The position numbers were made by a program, and so were the translations under genes. 63,802 bases of DNA from Candidatus Rokuibacteriota bacterium (GTDB taxonomy: Bacteria; Methylomirabilota; Methylomirabilia; Rokubacteriales; CSP1-6). Of the stretch, positions 33,960 to 42,671 are shown piece by piece. Within the stretch, counting starts at the first letter, position 1; each line of letters begins with the position of its first letter. The notes below the pieces were generated by a model. The model searched no databases. It saw only the letters and a program-made list of their open reading frames with translations, and was not told where the DNA came from. The DNA is taken from the NCBI GenBank assembly GCA_003220685.1, contig QHTE01000044.1, forward strand, positions 180,223 through 244,024. The letters are read 5' to 3'.

Positions 33960-35084
33960 GTGAGGACTCCGCCGCGCGTCCTGATCGCCGACGACAACGC
34001 GGCCAACCTGCGAATCATGAGGACGCGCCTCGCCGCCGACGGCTACGACGTCGTCACCGCGGCGGACGGCGAGGAGGCGCTCGCGGCCGCGCGCGATTCG
34101 GCGCCCGACCTGATCCTGCTCGACATCATGATGCCGAAGATCGACGGGGTCGAGGTCTGCCGCCGGCTCAAGAAGGAGCAGGGCCCCGCCTTCACGCCTA
34201 TCATCCTGGTGACGGCCATGGCGGACGCGAAGGACGTCGTCGCCGGGCTCGAGGCGGGCGCCGACGAGTACCTGACCAAGCCGGTCGACCACGCCGCCCT
34301 CGCGGCGCGGGTCCGCTCGATGCTCCGGATCAAGGCACTGCACGACACGGTCGCGACGCAGGCCGAGGAGATCGCGCAATGGAACGCCACGCTCGAGCGG
34401 CGGGTGGCCGAGCAGGTCGGCGAGCTCGAGCGGGTGAGCCGGCTGAAGCGGTTCTTCTCGCCGCAGCTCGCGGACGCGATCCTGGCCGGCGGCGCGGCCG
34501 ATCCGCTACGGCCGCACCGGCGAGAGATCAGCGTGGTCTTCCTCGACCTGCGCGGCTTCACCGCGTTTGCCGAGATGGCCGAGCCCGAGGAGGTGTCGGA
34601 GGTTCTGGGCGCCTACCACGCGGAGGTGGGGCGCCTCATCGTGGAGCACGAGGGGACGCTCGAGCGATTCACCGGCGACGGCATGATGATCTTCTTCAAC
34701 GATCCGGTGGAGGTCGCGAACCCCGAGGAGCGGGCGATCCGCATGGCCGAGGCGATGCGGGCGCGGATCCGCGTGCTCGGCGCCGAGTGGCGACGGCGGG
34801 GATACGATCTCGACCTCGGCATGGGGATCGCGAAGGGCTACGCGACGATCGGCGCGATCGGCTTCGAGGGTCGGCGCGACTACGCGGCCATCGGCAGCGT
34901 GACCAATCTCGCCTTCCGCCTCTGCACCGAGGCATCGCCGGGCCAGATCCTGATCAGCCAGCGCATCTACGCCGCCGTGACCGATCTCGTGGAAGCCACG
35001 GAGGTCGGCCCGCTCCAGCTCAAGGGCTTCCATCGGCCGGTCGTCGCGTTCGAGATCGCTCGCCTCAAGCAATCCGGAGCCTGA
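33960..35084 (+). CDS. response regulator with class III adenylate cyclase output
   Basis: The protein is 374 residues from GTG 33960, which has AGGAG five bases before it. Residues 1-125 form a receiver domain with D55 in LILLDIMMP and Lys in YLTKPVD. A coiled coil (about 130-165, VATQAEEIAQWNATLERRVAEQ) leads to a class III cyclase domain. Its metal Asp are in VVFLDLRGFTAF and RFTGDGMMIFF, and catalytic Asn and Arg are in VTNLAFRLC. Phosphorylation by the nearby kinase should control cAMP production. A hairpin-like CCCCG...CGGGG lies in the 52-base convergent gap that follows. Confidence 0.9.
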   Translation: MRTPPRVLIADDNAANLRIMRTRLAADGYDVVTAADGEEALAAARDSAPDLILLDIMMPKIDGVEVCRRLKKEQGPAFTPIILVTAMADAKDVVAGLEAGADEYLTKPVDHAALAARVRSMLRIKALHDTVATQAEEIAQWNATLERRVAEQVGELERVSRLKRFFSPQLADAILAGGAADPLRPHRREISVVFLDLRGFTAFAEMAEPEEVSEVLGAYHAEVGRLIVEHEGTLERFTGDGMMIFFNDPVEVANPEERAIRMAEAMRARIRVLGAEWRRRGYDLDLGMGIAKGYATIGAIGFEGRRDYAAIGSVTNLAFRLCTEASPGQILISQRIYAAVTDLVEATEVGPLQLKGFHRPVVAFEIARLKQSGA

Positions 35085-35136
35085 GATCCCCCGCATCCCC
35101 GGCAGGAAACCCCGGGCGCGCGGGGCCGCGCGTGGA

Positions 35137-35646
35137 TCAGTCGCGTGGTGGCAGGCGGCGGACGGACAGCGCGAGCGCGACCGCGACCAGCGTGACGGCG
35201 ACGCCGGCGGCCGCGATCGCGGGCGCCCACGGCAGGCGGACCGCGGCGCTGGCGACGCTCGCCCCGGCGCCGGCGGCCCAGGCACCCATCCCCGTGAGGG
35301 CGGCGACCACGGCCCACGAGCGCAGCTGGGCCGCGAAGAGCCCGGGGCCGATCGTCGCGCGATGGGCGCGCCGGCCGAAGTCGGCCGTCTCGAGCAGCAG
35401 GACCAGGACGACGCCGAGCAGCGCCGCGCCCGCGAGCCGGGGCGGGCCGTCGGCGAGCCAGAGCGCCAGCGTGTACTCGCCGAGGGCCAGGACCATGCCG
35501 CCGACGAGCACGGGGGGCGCCACCAGGATGCCGAGCGCGCACAGCGAGAGCGCCGCCGCTCCGAGAGCGAGGACGGCGGTCGAGGACACGACCAGGAGCG
35601 GATAGCCGACGAGCACCACGCTGAGGACCGCCGCCAGGCGACGCAC
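35137..35646 (-). CDS. membrane protein at the end of the MoxR/DUF58 operon
   Basis: The 169-residue protein starts at GTG 35646, two bases after the stop of the DUF58 gene. It is almost entirely hydrophobic, with about five membrane helices (LAAVLSVVLVGYPLLVVSSTAVL, ALSLCALGILVAPPVLVGGMVLALGEYTLAL and others). No family is recognised. By position it is part of the cell-envelope-related MoxR-DUF58-DUF4129 operon, where similar small membrane proteins occur. Function is unknown. Confidence 0.7.
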   Translation of the reverse strand: MRRLAAVLSVVLVGYPLLVVSSTAVLALGAAALSLCALGILVAPPVLVGGMVLALGEYTLALWLADGPPRLAGAALLGVVLVLLLETADFGRRAHRATIGPGLFAAQLRSWAVVAALTGMGAWAAGAGASVASAAVRLPWAPAIAAAGVAVTLVAVALALSVRRLPPRD

Positions 35647-35648
35647 GA

Positions 35649-36923
35649 TCAGCGCACCGCGCCGCGCCGGCGCGAGGCGCTCGAGCCGCTGAGCGCCGCC
35701 TCGAGCGGCTCGGCGGGATCCCAGTCGACGATCGTGATGCCGAGGCGCTCCAGCGCGTCGGCGCGCGCGCGCCGCTCGAGCGCCCATAGCCGGCACGCGA
35801 GGTCCGCGCGCGCCGATGGCCGCGTCGCGCGCCGCGCGAGCACGATCGGCGACGGGCTCAACACCACGAGGTCGAAGCCTCGCCCCGCCAGGTCGACCAG
35901 CGCCTTCTCGAAGCGCGGATCGATGAGCGGGCTGATCGCGACGACGAGCGCCTGCGGCGGCAGCACGCGCCGCGGCACGAGCGCGACTTCCTGGGTGACG
36001 TAGCTGAACATCACGTCGGCGCGCAGCAGCGCCTCGAAGAGCCGCTCGTGGTGGGCGCGCCCGGAGCTCGGCCGCACCCAGCGGAACGGCCCGCAATATT
36101 CGAGCAGGCCCACGCGATCTTTCCGCGCCAGGTAGCCCGTGGCCAGCGCGGCGGCCGCCCGGATCGACGCGTCGAGGGTCGTGTCGGGCGCCGCGCCGGC
36201 CTCGGCCAAGGTGTCGAGCATCAGGACCACGTCGGCGTTGCGCTCCTGGTGGTACTGCGTGACGAAAAGCTGGCCGAAGCGGAGCGAGGCGCGCCAGTTG
36301 ACGTGGCGCACGCGGTCGCCCGGAACGAACGCTCGGATGTCGCCGGGCTCGAGCCCCTCGCCGAGGCTCGGCGCCACGTAGTTGCCCACGAAGGCCTGCA
36401 TCCGCCGCGGGCCCGGCAGGCGCCGGAGCGGCAGCGGTCGCGGATACACGGAGAGCTGCCCCGGCAACCGGACCGACGTCTCGGCAGCCTCGAGCCCGGC
36501 GCGGTCCCAGAGACGCGCGTGCACCGTCCCGAGATTCACCCGGCCCCTGCGCACGCACTCGACCTCGTATCGCCACTCGACGCTCCGGCCGGGGCGCAGG
36601 GTGAAGAGTCCGCGATTGTGGCCGGACACCAGCCGCAGGGTCGGCGGCAGCGGCTCGAACAGCTCGAGGAGCGGCACCCGATGCCCCGCGCTCACGGTCA
36701 CGGTGACGGTGACGCGCTCGCCCTCGAAGACTCGCGGCGCCGAGAGCACGCGGGCGAGCGACCACCCGCGCGATGCGCCAGTCCCGCCGATCCGGAGCAG
36801 ACCGAAGAGCAGCGGCAGCACGACCACCACCAGCTCGGCTCGACCGGACAGCACACCGAGCACGAGTCCCCACGCGCCGACCGTCAAGGCCGAAAGGACC
36901 AGCGGCGTGAGCCGAGCGGTCAT
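35649..36923 (-). CDS. DUF58 domain protein
   Basis: The 424-residue protein starts at ATG 36923, overlapping the moxR stop by four bases. Two N-terminal membrane helices (PLVLSALTVGAWGLVLGVL, AELVVVVLPLLFGLL) precede a beta-rich region (VTVTVTVSAGHRVPLLELFE) and the DUF58 motif GDRVRHVNWRASLRFGQLFVTQ with Q-E-R and VVLMLDT following. The C-terminal half has a von Willebrand-like fold including DLVVLSPSPIVL. DUF58 proteins occur with MoxR AAA+ ATPases and are linked to envelope stress or chaperone roles; the mechanism is poorly known. Confidence 0.9.
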   Translation of the reverse strand: MTARLTPLVLSALTVGAWGLVLGVLSGRAELVVVVLPLLFGLLRIGGTGASRGWSLARVLSAPRVFEGERVTVTVTVSAGHRVPLLELFEPLPPTLRLVSGHNRGLFTLRPGRSVEWRYEVECVRRGRVNLGTVHARLWDRAGLEAAETSVRLPGQLSVYPRPLPLRRLPGPRRMQAFVGNYVAPSLGEGLEPGDIRAFVPGDRVRHVNWRASLRFGQLFVTQYHQERNADVVLMLDTLAEAGAAPDTTLDASIRAAAALATGYLARKDRVGLLEYCGPFRWVRPSSGRAHHERLFEALLRADVMFSYVTQEVALVPRRVLPPQALVVAISPLIDPRFEKALVDLAGRGFDLVVLSPSPIVLARRATRPSARADLACRLWALERRARADALERLGITIVDWDPAEPLEAALSGSSASRRRGAVR

Positions 36924-37879
36924 CGGGATTCTTCGGTCTTCGGGGCCGGCACCTGCGTCAGGAGATCGTCGACGACCTGGGCGGCCGAGAGCTTCGTGAC
37001 CCAGAGCTCCGGCTGCAAGATGAGCCGATGGGCGAGCGCCGGGCCGGCCATCGCCTTGACGTCGTCGGGCGTGACGAAGTCGCGCCCGCGCAGCACCGCA
37101 CTGGCGCGCGCGAGCTTCAGCAGCGCGAGCGCGCCGCGCGGCGAGGCGCCGAGCGTGACCCGATGGTCGGCGCGGGTCGCCTGGGCGAGATCGACCACGT
37201 ACTGCGTCACGACGTCGGCCACGAACACGTCCTCGAGCGCCTCCTGCATGGCGAGGACTTCTTCGCGGGAGACGACCGCGCCCACCTCGGCCTCGTCCTG
37301 GCGCCGCTCGCGGCGCCGCTCGAGGATCCGTCGCTCCTCCTCCGCGGTCGGATACCCGACCGCGACGCGGATCAGAAAGCGGTCGAGCTGCGCCTCGGGT
37401 AGCGGATAGGTTCCCTCGAGCTCGATCGGGTTCTGGGTCGCGATGACCAGGAACGGCGGCTCGAGCCGGAAGGACTCGCCTTCCACCGTCACCTGCGCCT
37501 CCTGCATCGCCTCCAGCAGGGCGGCCTGGGTCTTGGGCGTCGCCCGGTTGATCTCGTCGGCCAGCAGGAGATGCGTGAAGACGGGACCCGGGCGGAACTC
37601 GAAGCGCGCCTGGCGCTGGTCGAACAGGAAGCTTCCGGTGACGTCCGCGGGAAGCAGATCGGGCGTGCACTGCAGGCGCTTGAAGGACACGCCGAGCGCC
37701 TGGGCGAAGAGGCGCGCGATCAAGGTCTTGGCGAGGCCGGGATAGTCCTCGATCAAGACGTGGCCGCTCGCGAGGATCCCGGCGAGGATGCGCTCGAGCA
37801 CGTCGCCCTTGCCGACGATGACGCGCGCGAGCGAGCCCAGGATCTCGCGGCTCCGCTCGGTGACGCGGTCGAGCTTCAC
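36920..37879 (-). CDS. moxR: MoxR-family AAA+ ATPase
   Basis: The 319-residue protein starts at GTG 37879, overlapping the upstream stop by GTGA. It shows the MoxR features: P-loop EDYPGLAKTLIARL, QCTPDLLPADVTGS, Walker B LLLADEINRATPKTQAALLEAMQE, sensor 1 FLVIATQNPIELEGTYPLPEAQLDRF and arginine-finger region. MoxR ATPases act as chaperones that remodel partner proteins carrying VWA or DUF58 domains. It is adjacent to its usual partners DUF58 and DUF4129. Confidence 0.94.
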   Translation of the reverse strand: MKLDRVTERSREILGSLARVIVGKGDVLERILAGILASGHVLIEDYPGLAKTLIARLFAQALGVSFKRLQCTPDLLPADVTGSFLFDQRQARFEFRPGPVFTHLLLADEINRATPKTQAALLEAMQEAQVTVEGESFRLEPPFLVIATQNPIELEGTYPLPEAQLDRFLIRVAVGYPTAEEERRILERRRERRQDEAEVGAVVSREEVLAMQEALEDVFVADVVTQYVVDLAQATRADHRVTLGASPRGALALLKLARASAVLRGRDFVTPDDVKAMAGPALAHRLILQPELWVTKLSAAQVVDDLLTQVPAPKTEESR

Positions 37880-38340
37880 CGGCGCGTCTCCAGCGAGCCG
37901 ATGAGGCGGGCGAGCGCGGTGACGGACGGCCCCCGGCCGAACCGCCGTCCCGACGGCTTCTCGGCCTCGGGCGAGCCGCCGCGCGCCCGCGCGAGCGCGA
38001 CGAGCCTCGGCCACAGCAGGTGCTCGAAGTAGGACTGGCTCCGCACGCTGAAGCGGATCTCGTCGCGCAGGCGCGCCAGGCGCGAGTCCGCGGCGCGCCG
38101 GTCCGCCCAGCCGTCTAGGATCTCGTCGCCCCACGCCACTCGGCGCTCGACCGCGGCCGCCACGATCGGCCGCACGCGCGCGAGGGCGACGAGCAGGACG
38201 AGGGCGGAGATGAGCCGGATCGCCGTCTGCCGGTAGCCCGGCGCGACGAAAAACTCGGTCAGCGACACGGCGGCGCCGAGCGCGACGAGGACCCCGAGCG
38301 CGGCGACGAGACCCGCACCGCGGCTCGGCTCAGGCGCCAA
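37876..38340 (-). CDS. membrane hypothetical protein between moxR and the DUF4129 gene
   Basis: The 154-residue protein has two N-terminal membrane helices (GLVAALGVLVALGAAVSLTEFF and AIRLISALVLLVALARV) and then a charged cytoplasmic region (RRVAWGDEILDGWADRRAADSRLARLRDEIRFSVRSQ) that looks helical. The start overlaps the end of the DUF4129 gene by 11 bases and the stop overlaps moxR by GTGA, so it is firmly within the operon. In related operons a similar short two-helix protein occurs beside MoxR, but I cannot name it. Confidence 0.75.
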   Translation of the reverse strand: MAPEPSRGAGLVAALGVLVALGAAVSLTEFFVAPGYRQTAIRLISALVLLVALARVRPIVAAAVERRVAWGDEILDGWADRRAADSRLARLRDEIRFSVRSQSYFEHLLWPRLVALARARGGSPEAEKPSGRRFGRGPSVTALARLIGSLETRR

Positions 38341-39229
38341 GGGTCGCCTCCTCGCGCTCGAGCTCTGTTCGGATGTCTTCGAGACAGGCGCGGGCGAGGT
38401 CGCGCTCCGCCGCCCCGAGCGGATGGACGCTGAACCGCGCCAGCTCGAAAAGGCGCGTCAGCCGATCCACCGCGCGATGCGGCAGCACCAGGCGCCGAAG
38501 CGCCTCGCGCATGAACTCGTCCGGCGTCTGCCAGGGTGCCTTCACCACGCGCGCGCGGGCCGTGGCTCGCTCGAAGCGCCGGTAGCACCGGATGATCGCC
38601 GCGCGAGCATCCGGCTCGCTCGCCAGGTCGTCGAGGCCTTCCTGAACCGCCTCGTTCAGCGGCTCGGCCGCTTCGCCGCCCTGACGGCGTTCCCACCATC
38701 GCGCGATGCGCTCGGCGAAGAGCAGCAGCAGCGCCACCGCGAGCGTCGCGAGACCGGCCAGGAGCAGCAGCAGACCGGCGAGCCATCCGAGCCACGGCAG
38801 CGAGAGCACGGGGATCTCGGGCCGCGGCGCTCCGGAATCGGAGCCGGCGAACATCACGAAGCGGCTCCAGGCGAGCAGCGAGCTCTCGACGTATGGCCAC
38901 CCGAGCGAGAAGACGACGAGGATCGCGAGAAGCGGCAGGAGCGGCAGCGCCCGCAAGATGGCCTGGAGCCACCACGGGAGCTTCGACGGCTCCTCCACGC
39001 GCTCGACCTCGCGGCGCCGATCGCGCGAGAGCGCGATGCCGATCACGATGGCGACCGCCAGAGTGAACGCGGCGCCGCTCGCGAACAAGAGCGGGTCCGG
39101 GACGGCCACGTGGAGGCGGAAGGACGGCACGTCCTCGGGCGCGCGCGACGCGGCCAGGAGCGCGGTCATCGCGAGGAAGAGGCCGGCGCCGGCGACGAGC
39201 GCGGCGCCCGGAAATCCCTGGAGTCTCAT
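38330..39229 (-). CDS. DUF4129-containing membrane protein
   Basis: The 299-residue protein starts at ATG 39229. It has about four membrane helices in the first 190 residues and a soluble C-terminal DUF4129 domain: AAIIRCYRRFERATARARVV, PWQTPDEFMREALRRL and RLTRLFELARFSVHPLG. DUF4129 domains are found with transglutaminase-like, DUF58 and MoxR genes. This is the first gene of the minus-strand operon ending at 35137. No transglutaminase domain is present here. Confidence 0.85.
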   Translation of the reverse strand: MRLQGFPGAALVAGAGLFLAMTALLAASRAPEDVPSFRLHVAVPDPLLFASGAAFTLAVAIVIGIALSRDRRREVERVEEPSKLPWWLQAILRALPLLPLLAILVVFSLGWPYVESSLLAWSRFVMFAGSDSGAPRPEIPVLSLPWLGWLAGLLLLLAGLATLAVALLLLFAERIARWWERRQGGEAAEPLNEAVQEGLDDLASEPDARAAIIRCYRRFERATARARVVKAPWQTPDEFMREALRRLVLPHRAVDRLTRLFELARFSVHPLGAAERDLARACLEDIRTELEREEATLGA

Positions 39230-39314
39230 CGGCGGTGGGGCGGAGGGTACTCCGGTGCCGGGGCTCTTCGCAATGGCTTCGCCCGATTCCAATCCTGTAT
39301 GCTGTTTGTTCATA

Positions 39315-39339
39315 GGCGCGCCTCGGCCTGCGGCGCGCC
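39315..39339 (+). repeat. short form of a palindromic GC-rich repeat
   Basis: The 25-base element has perfect 8-base arms GGCGCGCC around TCGGCCTGC. It equals the outer parts of the longer copy at 50891-50933 (reverse strand) with the middle 26 bases removed between two GGCC tetramers. It lies 17 bases before the start of the DapA-family gene and next to its AGGAGG, so it could fold in the leader mRNA. Confidence 0.65.
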
Positions 39340-39356
39340 CTCCAGGAGGCGACAAC

Positions 39357-40283
39357 GTGACGGACGTCCCGCGTATCGCCGGCGTGCTCTCCCCCGTCGT
39401 GACCCCGTTTGGCGCCGACCTGGCGCCCGATCCCGAGCGCTTCGTGCACCAGTGCCGCTGGCTTCTGTCCCAGAACGTGGGCCTGGCCATCTTCGGCACG
39501 AACTCGGAGGCGAACTCGCTGTCGGTCGACGAGAAGATCGAGCTGCTCGATCGGCTGGTGGGGGCCGGGCTCGATCCGGCGCGGATGATGCCGGGCACCG
39601 GCTGCTGCGCGCTGACCGATTCGGTGCGGCTCACCGCCCACGCGATGAAGGTCGGCTGCGGCGGCGTGCTGATGCTGCCGCCCTTCTACTACAAGGGCGT
39701 GAGCGACGACGGCCTGTTCCGGAGCTTCGCGGAAGTCATCGAGCGCGTGGGGGACGCGCGGCTGCGCGTGTACGTCTACCACATCCCGCCGGTCGCTCAG
39801 GTGCCGATCACGCTCGGGCTCGTCGAGCGCCTGCTCGCCAGGTATCCGGCGCAGGTCGCCGGCATGAAGGACAGCGGCGGCGACTGGAGCAACACGAAGG
39901 GGTTCCTCGACGCGTTCGCGAAGGCGGGCTTCGACGTGTTCGCCGGCTCCGAGACGTTCCTGCTGCAGAACATGCGCTACGGCGGCGCCGGCTGCATCAG
40001 CGCCACCGCCAACGTCCACCCCGAGCCGATCGCGCGGCTCTACGACACCTGGCGGGCCGAGGGCGCCGACGCCCAGCAGGCGCGGCTCGACGTGATCCGC
40101 GGCGTGTTCCAGAGGTTCCCGATGATCCCGGCGCTCAAGGCCGCTATCGCCCACCACGGCCGCGACGCCGGCTGGGCGACGGTCCGCCCTCCGCTGGTGG
40201 CGCTGACGCCGGCCCAGTCGAGCGCGCTGATCGCGGAGCTCGACGCGCAGCGCTTCACGATGCCGGGGCTGGCCGGGCGCTGA
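39357..40283 (+). CDS. dihydrodipicolinate synthase/N-acetylneuraminate lyase family aldolase
   Basis: The 308-residue protein starts at GTG 39357, preceded by CCAGGAGGCG. Family features are GVLSPVVTPFGADLAPDPERF, the G-T-N-S-E loop in LAIFGTNSEANSLS, Tyr in RVYVYHIPP and the Schiff-base Lys in AGMKDSGGDWSNT. The Tyr and Lys fit the catalytic pair of class I pyruvate aldolases. The usual G-T-T-G-E of DapA is G-T-N-S-E here, so it is probably a catabolic aldolase or lyase (for example a hydratase-aldolase) rather than a lysine-pathway enzyme. The gene is convergent with the small membrane protein at 40320. Confidence 0.87.
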   Translation: MTDVPRIAGVLSPVVTPFGADLAPDPERFVHQCRWLLSQNVGLAIFGTNSEANSLSVDEKIELLDRLVGAGLDPARMMPGTGCCALTDSVRLTAHAMKVGCGGVLMLPPFYYKGVSDDGLFRSFAEVIERVGDARLRVYVYHIPPVAQVPITLGLVERLLARYPAQVAGMKDSGGDWSNTKGFLDAFAKAGFDVFAGSETFLLQNMRYGGAGCISATANVHPEPIARLYDTWRAEGADAQQARLDVIRGVFQRFPMIPALKAAIAHHGRDAGWATVRPPLVALTPAQSSALIAELDAQRFTMPGLAGR

Positions 40284-40319
40284 TCGGCGCCCGCGAGACG
40301 GGCCGCGGTCGGCCGGCTG

Positions 40320-40499
40320 CTAATCTCGGCTGCCGCCCGTGAGCCGACGGACGACTCCGAGCGCAAACATCCCGATCCCGACTCCGAGCAGGACCCAGTA
40401 GTCGGGAACGTCGAACACCCTCACCAGCACGATGCAGAAGCCCGCGAAGGCGATGAGCGCCCCCGCCATCATCAGGCCGAGACCGGGCTTCGGGCCCAC
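40320..40499 (-). CDS. small two-helix membrane protein
   Basis: The 59-residue protein starts at GTG 40499, two bases beyond the stop of the CoA-transferase gene. It has two membrane segments (GLMMAGALIAFAGFCIVLVRVFD and YWVLLGVGIGMFALGVVRRL) and a short basic tail. No family is assigned. Tight spacing to the CoA-transferase supports that it is real. Confidence 0.6.
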   Translation of the reverse strand: MGPKPGLGLMMAGALIAFAGFCIVLVRVFDVPDYWVLLGVGIGMFALGVVRRLTGGSRD

Positions 40500-40501
40500 G
40501 A

Positions 40502-41695
40502 TCAGATGACCGCGTCGCGCCGCAGCCGCTCGATCTCCTCGGCTGCGTACCCGGCTTCTCTCAGGATCTCGTCGGTGTGCTCGCCGAGCGTCGGCGGCTC
40601 GCGGTCGAGCCCGGGGCTGCCGTGCTCGAGCCGGAACCCGGCGCCCACGAGCCGCATCGGTCCGTAGCGCGAGTCGATCGTCTGGAGCACGTCGCGGTGC
40701 TCGAGCTGCGGGTGCTCGACGATCTCGTCGATCCTCCAGATGGAGCCGCACGGCACGTCGGCGGCGGTCAGACGCGCCTCCCAGCTCTTGGGATCGTCGG
40801 TCGCGAGCGCCGCTTCGATGATCTCGCGCAGCGCCGGCTCGTTCGCCGTCCGCGCGGGCCAGTCCTTGAAGCGCGGATCGTCGAGCGCGTCGGCGCGGCC
40901 GAGCGTCCTCATGAGGCCGGCGAACTGCTTCTCGGTGAGCACCGCCAGCACGAGGTAGCCGCCCCGCGCGCGGAACCGGCTCGCGGTCGGCTTGCGGCTC
41001 ACCGAGCCGTTGCCGATCTGCCGCGGCTCGATGCCCGCCACGGTGTATTCGGAGACCGTCCCGGGGATGAAGGCGAGCGCCGCGTCGAGCATCGCGACGT
41101 CGACGAGCTGGCCGCGCCCGGTGTGCGTGCGCTGGTAGAGCGCGCTCGCCACCGCCAGCGCCGCCGTCATGCCGCCGATCGTGTCGCAGATGGCGAATCC
41201 GGCGCGGGTCGGGCCGTGCGCGGGCTCGCCGGTGATCGACATGATCCCCGACATCGCCTGGAGCTTTCCGTCGAAGGCGGCGGTCGTCCGCTCGGGTCCG
41301 GTCTGGCCGAAGCCGGAGACCGCGCAGTAGATCAGGCGCGGGTTCACGGCCGAGAGCGCCTCGTATCCGAGCCCGAGCCGGTCCATCACGCCGCCGCGGA
41401 AGTTCTCCCAGACGACGTCGGCGGTGGCCGCGAGCTTCTTGACGATCGCCACGGCTTGCGGCTTGCGGAGATCGAGGGTGATGCTGCGCTTGTTGCCGTT
41501 CACCGCGAGGAAGGACGGCGCCATCTTCCGCTCCGCCCACGTGCGGTCGGCGAGCTGGCGGCGCGTGTCGTCGCCCTCGTGCGACTCGATCTTCACGACG
41601 TCGGCGCCCAGGAGCGCCAGCTGGTAGGTGCCGTACGGCCCCGCCAGGTAGCGGGTGAAATCGAGGATGCGGACCCGAGCGAACGGCTTGCTCAC
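40502..41695 (-). CDS. CaiB/BaiF family CoA-transferase
   Basis: The 397-residue protein starts at GTG 41695, overlapping the stop of the selenoprotein gene by GTGA. It has the class III CoA-transferase features ILDFTRYLAGPYGTYQLALLGADVVKIE, NKRSITLDLRKPQ, GFGQTGPERT and the catalytic Asp region QLVDVAMLDAALAF. These enzymes move CoA between carboxylic acids in catabolic pathways. The coupling to a GrdB-like selenoprotein is repeated through the overlap, which suggests joint expression; the acid involved is unknown. Confidence 0.92.
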   Translation of the reverse strand: MSKPFARVRILDFTRYLAGPYGTYQLALLGADVVKIESHEGDDTRRQLADRTWAERKMAPSFLAVNGNKRSITLDLRKPQAVAIVKKLAATADVVWENFRGGVMDRLGLGYEALSAVNPRLIYCAVSGFGQTGPERTTAAFDGKLQAMSGIMSITGEPAHGPTRAGFAICDTIGGMTAALAVASALYQRTHTGRGQLVDVAMLDAALAFIPGTVSEYTVAGIEPRQIGNGSVSRKPTASRFRARGGYLVLAVLTEKQFAGLMRTLGRADALDDPRFKDWPARTANEPALREIIEAALATDDPKSWEARLTAADVPCGSIWRIDEIVEHPQLEHRDVLQTIDSRYGPMRLVGAGFRLEHGSPGLDREPPTLGEHTDEILREAGYAAEEIERLRRDAVI

Positions 41696-42624
41696 GATGC
41701 CTCGCGTTTCGCCCGCGCGATCGATTTCACCTCGTCGAACTCCTTTTTCCGCTCGGCGATCGTTTCCGGGGAGAGCTTCGTCAGGTCGAGGTAGTCGCGC
41801 TTCCAGGCGGCATCCTCGCTCCAGCGGAGCGGCGACTGCACGGTGGTGCGGGCGCCCGGCGCGCTCTCGAGGACCCGCAGGGCGAGCTCGAGCGTCTGGG
41901 CCTGCGACTCGACGTCGAATGGACGCCCCGCCGAGTTGCCGAGCGGGAAATCGCTGAACAGCAAGCGCGGCACGCCGCAGAGCTCTACGATGTCTTTGGC
42001 GCAGCCCATGATCACGGTGGAGATCCCGTTCGCCTCCAGGTGCCGCGCCGCCAGACTCACGGTCTGGTGACACACGGGTCAGCTCGGCACGAGGACGGCC
42101 GCGTCGGCCCCGTCCTCGTGGCAGCGCCGCAGGAGCTCCGGGACGTCGGTCTCCAGCGTCACCCGGTGGCTCCGGTTCGTCGGCGCGCCGTGAAGCCGCG
42201 GCCCGAGCGATCCGAGCCGTCCCGCGGCCGACGCCCGCTTCATCTGTGCGAGCGGCAGATACGTGTTGATGTCCGCCGCCGTCGTGTGCAGGCGGTCGTA
42301 TCCGACGTGCGAGATCCTGAGGTCCGGCACCGTCTCGGTGGAAGCCGAGTACACCTGGTAGAACTTGGCGGCCGCGTTGTACGGCGCGCCGGGCCCCTGA
42401 TCGCCCACGCCGGGCTGAAACGGCGCGGCGGTGGTGATCAACACGACGCGCGCCCGATCGAGCGGCGTCCGGAGCGGCGTGAACGGCACCTCGGCGAAGT
42501 GAGCCCAGCGATAGGAACTGAAGCCGAGCAGCTGATAGTAGTCGCGCGTCCGCTGCATGTACGGGATCGGCGCGTCGTAGTCGGCCGCGAACGCGGCCTT
42601 CGTCCCCGGCACCGTGGTCGTCAT
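41692..42624 (-). CDS. GrdB-like selenoprotein with in-frame UGA (Sec182)
   Basis: From ATG 42624 the frame reaches a TGA at 42081-42079 and continues in the same frame to a TGA stop at 41694-41692, for 310 residues including selenocysteine. Around the codon the protein reads AAVLVPS-U-PVCHQTVSLAARHLE, a U-x-x-C motif where family members have Cys or Sec, followed by GISTVIMGCAKDI and PRLLFSDFPLGNSAGRPFD. This matches the glycine/sarcosine/betaine reductase selenoprotein B family. A perfect hairpin follows the UGA. The second half alone (41692-42075) has no ribosome-binding site. Selenoprotein B subunits reduce C-N or C-S bonds; here the substrate is unknown. A two-gene break is unlikely because the two halves give one continuous domain. 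Confidence 0.85.
42051..42067 (-). promoter_or_regulatory. SECIS-like hairpin for the GrdB-like selenoprotein
   Basis: CCAGAC (42067-42062) and GTCTGG (42056-42051) form a perfect 6-bp stem around the loop CGTGA. The loop G is 19 bases after the UGA, within the range used by bacterial SECIS elements for SelB recognition. The stem sits in the coding region, as in E. coli formate dehydrogenase genes. Confidence 0.6.
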
Positions 42625-42671
42625 AGCGCCGTCCAGTCTAGCGAAGGTCGCCCGCGGCGTCCACGCGGTGG

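Noticed and set aside
35085..35136. CCCCG...CGGGG hairpin as a terminator between the receiver-cyclase gene and the convergent membrane protein gene
   Set aside because: The stem is short and embedded in GC-rich sequence with no T-run on either strand, so it is mentioned only as context.
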